Origin: Callorhinus ursinus
Taxonomy: Eukaryota > Chordata > Mammalia > Carnivora > Otariidae
Direction of reading: 5' to 3'
Length of the DNA: 64,000 nucleotides
Assembly: GCF_003265705.1 (NCBI RefSeq)
Contig: NW_020313056.1
Location: 8,998,188 to 9,062,187, forward strand
Shown here: in pieces, positions 59,485-64,000 of the stretch
How the letters are laid out: each line of letters starts with the position of its first letter
Position numbering within the stretch: position 1 is the first letter of the stretch
Notes under the pieces: model-generated
Seen by the model: the letters and a program-made list of their open reading frames with translations, nothing else
What the model was told of the DNA's origin: nothing
Databases searched by the model: none
Translations under genes and position numbers: made by a program

Positions 59485-61505
59485 TAATAGACAGGAGAAT
59501 TATGAGGGCAGTAATTTATATTAAACCAGTACGCATTTCAATATACAAATGCATGATCAAGACAAAGATACCAGAAAACACCACGGAAGTGTCAGGTGCC
59601 TTCACTATACATAGAAGCCCTGTGAGTGTGACCGTGACAAAACCAGAGAGCCACAGGTGTGTTGGCAGCTCAAACACCACAGCTGGCCTTGCCATCCGCC
59701 ATGTGATTTTTCTGATGTGGTGACTAACTCTTGGTAAAGTTCTGAACAGAAGACCGTACAGTCCTTCCCCTGCTTTATCCACTGGTTGCATTTCTGGAAA
59801 ATCCAGGGTGTATGAAAACCTTGGCAGAAGATAGTTGGAGTGTTTATATGTAAAATGGAGTCAGAGTCTAGGTTCAGGAAATTATAAGCAGCGTCGCTGT
59901 GTCTTGGAGGGCCAGCCTCCACCCACTCAGTGCCCGAGGCGGCCTCTCCCATCCTTGGGACATCCTTGTGAATTGCTGGATCCAACCTCCCGCCAGTCTC
60001 TGAGGAGAGGGCCCTGTTTGTTATCTGTGGTTCTGTCCTTTCTCAACCTAATGGTTTGTTTATTTACACTGCATTCGAGTTTTTGCACACTGGGAGTGGC
60101 TTGTGTTTTTATCCAATTTGTTCACATCCTTGGTAATTACCCTTGGAAGTGAAGGAGGCGAAACCAGCACATATTCTCCTGACCAGTCCGCACCAGCCTT
60201 GCTACTCCTCCCAGGGAAGTCCGCAGCCCCTCGCTGGATCCTCTAGAATTCTCGGCCACACCAGACTAACTCTGTGCACATTCCCCAGCTCCCGCCTGTG
60301 CTTATAGCCAGAAACAGGGAGCTCGCGGGGTCCGGAACCCCTGCTGATTGTTTCTTAGAACTGAAACCATAATGAGCTTTTCTACATGCCAGACTTTCAG
60401 CTAGAACCGGGTTTCTTACCCCAGCACGAGAACCGAGTTTGTCTCATTTGAGAAGGAAGAGAGAAATTCTTCATGTACTCTTTCCCCTTTCCCCAACTGC
60501 CCCCCACATTAGTCACGCACATCCTGCCTCAGGAGGCCACATCTGAAATAAAGCTCATCACATTACTTCTGGCCTTTTGAACTTCCAGGTTTGGGGTCTT
60601 CACAACTGAAAGGGATTTTCAAGAGTAAAGGGCGAATATTCCTCCTAAGTGATTATCCTTGGGGCCAAGCCCCGGAGCCATGGGCCCCTACTGTGCGTTC
60701 TTTCTAATCCTCCGCCCACCTGAAGGATGGTCTTCCTTTCCTTAGGCTGCAGAAGCTCCGAGAGGGCCTGTCCAAGGCCCCGAGGCAAGGCAGGTCACCC
60801 CGGGGCTGGGGTTTGTCCCCTGCGAGCTGCTGGCCCAGCACCCACCCTCACGACAGTCACCCTGCTGCACAGTCATTTTCCGTCTCTCAGGGTGGAAATA
60901 GCTGTTTACCCTATTTTCTATGAACAGGTTTCCAGAGAGGCCTCCAGAATGTGTGTGATCAAGCCAACAAATTCAAAAATACAGCACTTATTACGGAACT
61001 TAGTATTAACCAGCCACCCACCCGCCTGGCTCTAATTAAAGGCCTGTCTGTCTTCTGCTTTACAAATCATGGCTTTCAGGGACCTATAATTTAACCAGTT
61101 GCAATCAAGGCCTGGCGAGTTGAGGGTGGAAGACTGTCTGCCCCACTCCCAGTCTTAACTGCGGCTAGTGACAGAGAGGTCCCCCTGGGGTACCATTAGT
61201 ACCTACGGCCTTGGCCTTGGGTTCACACCATGCCTCTGTGGCTCAGAATCTGGACTAGGGCGAGGCACTCACTTTGGGCACAGAAACCCAGGGTCAGCTT
61301 GATTGATTTGTGCTTTTCTCTCAGACTCCAGGATAGCTCAACATGGCAGAGCCTGCCTTTATGCAAGATTTAGATATTTTGTTCATCATGAACTTTTTTT
61401 GCATCAGGTTCGATTTTCTAAAACAGTGCATGAAAAGGTGACTCACCTTGATTATTGAGTTTTGGTGACTCCCTTCAATTTCTTCACCTTCCTCTCGGCC
61501 CTGCT
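59485..61505. other. 2-kb stretch free of dispersed repeats
   Basis: I recognise no SINE, LINE, DNA-transposon or LTR sequence. Open frames of up to 126 codons (59605-59985, minus) are unrecognised. Several AT-rich blocks look like candidate conserved non-coding sequence. Confidence 0.5.
60890..61120. promoter_or_regulatory. Candidate conserved non-coding element
   Basis: This AT-rich block has ctctaattaaaggcctgtct (homeodomain-type TAATTA at 61033 on), cctataatttaaccagttgc and agcacttattacggaactta gtattaac. It has no repeats. The identification is by composition and motif only and conservation was not tested. Confidence 0.32.
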
Positions 61506-61509
61506 GCCA

Positions 61510-61650
61510 CTCCATGGAACCTCTGTCCAGTCACCCCACCTCCAAACAGCAGTTTTTCTGTCTTTTAAGCTGGGATACTAATAATACCTATTTCACTGGG
61601 CTACTGGATCTAAAACTCTCTGGCATACAGCTGGCACTCAGTAATGGCAG
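61510..61650 (+). mobile_element. MIR SINE 3' half
   Basis: The order tgggatactaataataccta tttcactgggctactggatc taaaactctctggcatacag ctggcactcagtaatggcag cc matches the MIR 3' half. Confidence 0.72.
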
Positions 61651-61889
61651 CCACGGTCAGGGAAGAGAGAAAGCTGGGGGCACTATTGGCATGGGGACAG
61701 GATGGGGACAAGACCTCATGACGCAGGGCTGTTTGGGCACCACGGGCGTCTCCCATCCCTGGCTCCCACCCACTGACAAGCAGCACCCCCATCCCCTCAC
61801 TGTGACAATCAGAAATCCCTGCCCACCCTCATGTTTCCAAAATACCTCCCAGGGGGCTTAGTGCCACCACCCCTGGGCTGGGTCACCAT
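61651..61889. other. No recognisable feature
   Basis: Short unique sequence. Confidence 0.3.
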
Positions 61890-62055
61890 CTTGGAGTCCC
61901 ACGGGCTGGGGCTCAAATCCAAGTCATCACTTAGCTGTGTGACCTTGGGCAAGTTCCTTAACCGCTCTGAGCCTCTTGTTTTCTTCATTTGTAAGATGGC
62001 AGGAACAGTATCTCATAGGGGTGATTGAAGTGTTTAGATATCCAATTTGTGGTAG
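61890..62055 (+). mobile_element. MIR SINE, near full length
   Basis: It has ggggctcaaatccaagtcat cacttagctgtgtgaccttg ggcaagttccttaaccgctc tgagcctcttgttttcttca tttgtaagatgg. Confidence 0.94.
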
Positions 62056-62059
62056 CTGT

Positions 62060-62735
62060 GACTGTGGTGATTACATCGTTCGCATTCAAAGCGATGAGCT
62101 CTTCTTGGAGCAGTGGCTCTCTGGTGGCAATTGGGGGGGAGGAGGAAGCAGCTCCTCAACAGATGACTTGTCAAGGGGAAAGGAGCAGATCTAGCCAGTT
62201 AATGTGTACTGTTTGAACTGCACAGCATTTATGTATTTCAATTAGTTGCCAGCATTAACAATTTGGAAGATTTCATGAGGAAAAACTCGTTTTTTTTTGT
62301 TTCTCTTGAGAAGTTGGAAAATCAGGCCACCTTGGCGCCATCTGCGTCCCCTCCCGGAGCTGGTGAGGGGTGGCCCCTCTGGATGGCTGTGTGTTCAACC
62401 CCCGGGGCCGCTGCAAGGGCGAGCGGACGAGCACCACTCAGGAAACCGGAAGGAAGGTTTTTTAAAAGGAAGCTTGGGATTGGGGCGGGGTTGTCACAGA
62501 AGAGAAGTCCTGTAGGAATTCGGAGTGCCTCAGAAAGTGGCTGAGAGAATCAGGGTTTTTGTTTGTTTATTCGGTCTCTCAAGCTCCTCGCAAATTGCTA
62601 AGAGCTAGAAAAATGTTAACGTTCTAGGAAAGGAGGCTGGGAAGAAGCAAAGCGGGAACAAAAACCTGGAGGCTGGAATCATCCCTCATTGCCCAAGGAG
62701 AATGGGCAGGGGCTGGGAGGCAGTCAGGTGAGGGA
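62060..62735. other. No dispersed repeat (0.68 kb)
   Basis: The first part (62195-62275) is AT-rich with ttcaattagttgccagcatt aac and may be conserved non-coding DNA. The remainder is unrecognised. Confidence 0.4.
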
Positions 62736-62739
62736 CAGA

Positions 62740-62830
62740 GCATCAAGTCAGGAGCCCCCTACTCCAGTCCTGGTTCTGCCACAGACCTGCCTGGTTAGTC
62801 ACCCCCTCTCTGAGCCTCCAACCCTAGAAC
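62740..62830 (+). mobile_element. MIR SINE, diverged core
   Basis: It has cccctactccagtcctggtt ctgccacagacctgcctggt tagtcaccccctctctgagc ctcc. Confidence 0.7.
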
Positions 62831-62834
62831 GGTG

Positions 62835-63585
62835 AAAGAAAAGGGAAAGGTTGAGCCAGGAAGGGGCCCCTAGGCTCAGAAATATCGAAGGTTGTCTTCT
62901 TCAGTACGCTCTCCATGATGCCAGGACACAATGGGTGCTTAAGCAGTCCCGTACTGTGTTTGTATGCAGAGTTGTGCAGCAATTTGGCCCTGCCCAGGGC
63001 TGTGTTCTCCAAAGGCAGGGTTTAAGAACGGCTCCCAGAACAGCCAAAGAAAGTGGTTGTGTTTATAGCTTCTGCCTGGTCTTCAGGCTGGAACTCTAGG
63101 GAAGATTCCAAACACAGGCAAGAGGATTAAAAAAAAAAAAAAAATGGCTGAAGAGCTTCGTGTGCCAGGATGAGAGCTGGGGCCCCTCAAAGAGCTCAGG
63201 AGACAGACTTTAGGGACAGGGTCTGGTTCAAGTATCCTCTCTCTGAGGAGGGGATCGAGGGATGGTCACTTAACCTGGGGGCAGCTGATGCAGGGCCTGA
63301 CGCGCTTGAGAGATGAATAAAGGATTGATTCAAGCAATGGATTATTTAAAAGACAAACATAGGAAAGGAAGGGAGAGGGAAAAGACTGAAGGGATGGTAG
63401 AAGACTAAAGGGTGTTGGATGCTGGCTAAGTAGATGGAAGGTGGATGAAGCAAAGATGCAGAAATAGTAGAAGGAGGTCAGAATGAAGGGAGGGAGAGGA
63501 GAGCGGGGAAAGGGGAAGAAAGGATGGGCAGGTGGAGGGATGCTTGGATGGATGGAAGGAAGGAGGACTGGTTCTGCCCCTGAGA
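62835..63585. other. No dispersed repeat; purine-rich stretch and poly(A)
   Basis: A 16-A run lies at 63129-63144, possibly the tail of a vanished retroposon. From about 63350 the plus strand is purine-rich with gatgg/aagg words and a ggatggatggaaggaagg run near 63547. Confidence 0.45.
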
Positions 63586-63586
63586 A

Positions 63587-63690
63587 ACAGTCCATGAATA
63601 AGCATTTACCCGGTGCCTACTGTGTGCCCAGCCCCATGCGAGGCACTGTGCAGAGACAGAGAAGTGAAGCCGGTGGAGAATCCCTACCCA
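63587..63690 (-). mobile_element. L2 LINE 3' terminus
   Basis: Reverse L2: gtccatgaataagcatttac ccggtgcctactgtgtgccc agccccatgcgaggcactgt gcagagacag. Confidence 0.85.
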
Positions 63691-63894
63691 ACCCCACACA
63701 TGTCTGCAAGGAAGATTCAGAGGCTAGCCATTGCCCACGGTAGCTCAGGTGAGAGGGAAAAATCACAGCAGTCCTTCCTTTCTGCCTACAAACGGGGCTT
63801 CTCCATCGTAGCCTCAGAACCCCAAGGAGGAGAGAATGATCCTGGCAAGGCTTCCTGTGGGGCCTGGGAGGGAGGCTCCTTGGAATGTCCTAGA
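63691..63894. other. No recognisable feature
   Basis: Short unique sequence. Confidence 0.3.
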
Positions 63895-64000
63895 GCCCAC
63901 CTGCCTGGCAGCTCAGTGAGGGCAGGAACCGGGTCTGTGAGCCCATCTCCCCGCGGAAGGCCATCGGTGACATTTCTGTGATAAATGAATGAGCGGGTGA
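63895..64000 (+). mobile_element. L2 LINE 3' terminus, runs off the window
   Basis: It has gctcagtgagggcaggaacc gggtctgtgagcccatctcc, then gtgataaatgaatgagcggg at the edge. Confidence 0.7.

Noticed and set aside
1..64000. Prokaryotic or viral operons, origins, riboswitches
   Set aside because: Gene density, repeat content and composition are those of mammalian intergenic or intronic DNA.

Overview
This window is nuclear DNA from a mammal, and specifically a carnivore. Its young interspersed repeats are tRNA-derived Can-SINEs (SINEC) in the form carried by bears, seals and mustelids: head of the type GGGCGCCTGGGTGGCTCAG, pyrimidine-rich middle, tail AAATAAATAAAATCTT. The dog-specific SINEC_Cf form is absent, so an arctoid caniform is the best guess. 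The rest is old mammalian repeat: L2, MIR, LINE-1, hAT-type DNA transposons (MER5/MER20-like) and one LTR.

No protein-coding exon, RNA gene, CRISPR array or prokaryotic feature can be supported. Open reading frames of up to about 270 codons exist, but they run through L2, MIR, LINE-1 or tandem repeats, or show no recognisable protein and no exon structure. The window is best read as intergenic or deep intronic. The only recognisable coding remnants belong to a decayed LINE-1 reverse-transcriptase ORF (5227-5812, minus).

Layout. 1-17 kb: mixed MIR, L2, L1 and SINEC, with a degenerate minisatellite at 11.8-12.2 kb. 17.5-19 kb: repeat-poor and GC-rich, with a borderline CpG-rich patch. 19-23.4 kb: dense MIR, L1 and SINEC. 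23.4-27.1 kb: few dispersed repeats but two satellite-like blocks, a ~0.95 kb CTGN array that contains a 24-bp repeat and a 10-N assembly gap, and a ~25-bp degenerate minisatellite. 27-34.8 kb: L2, MIR, L1, MER20 and SINEC. 34.8-37.6 kb: the longest stretch with neither a dispersed repeat nor a satellite block; it holds an AT-rich stretch with homeodomain-type motifs that looks like a conserved non-coding enhancer. 37.6-59.5 kb: repeat-dense, with a probable solo LTR (44.05-44.45 kb), L2-anchored GGAT microsatellites and a rearranged SINE. 59.5-61.5 kb: a second repeat-poor island. 61.5-64 kb: MIR and L2 with purine-rich sequence.

There are no genes to link functionally. The useful signals are the repeat-free candidate regulatory islands, the assembly gap inside a 24-bp VNTR, the LTR, the nesting of SINEs in older LINEs and the head-to-tail-inverted SINE. 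Family names are my recognition of consensus-like sequence by eye, and edges are good to about 10-20 bp unless target-site duplications fix them.
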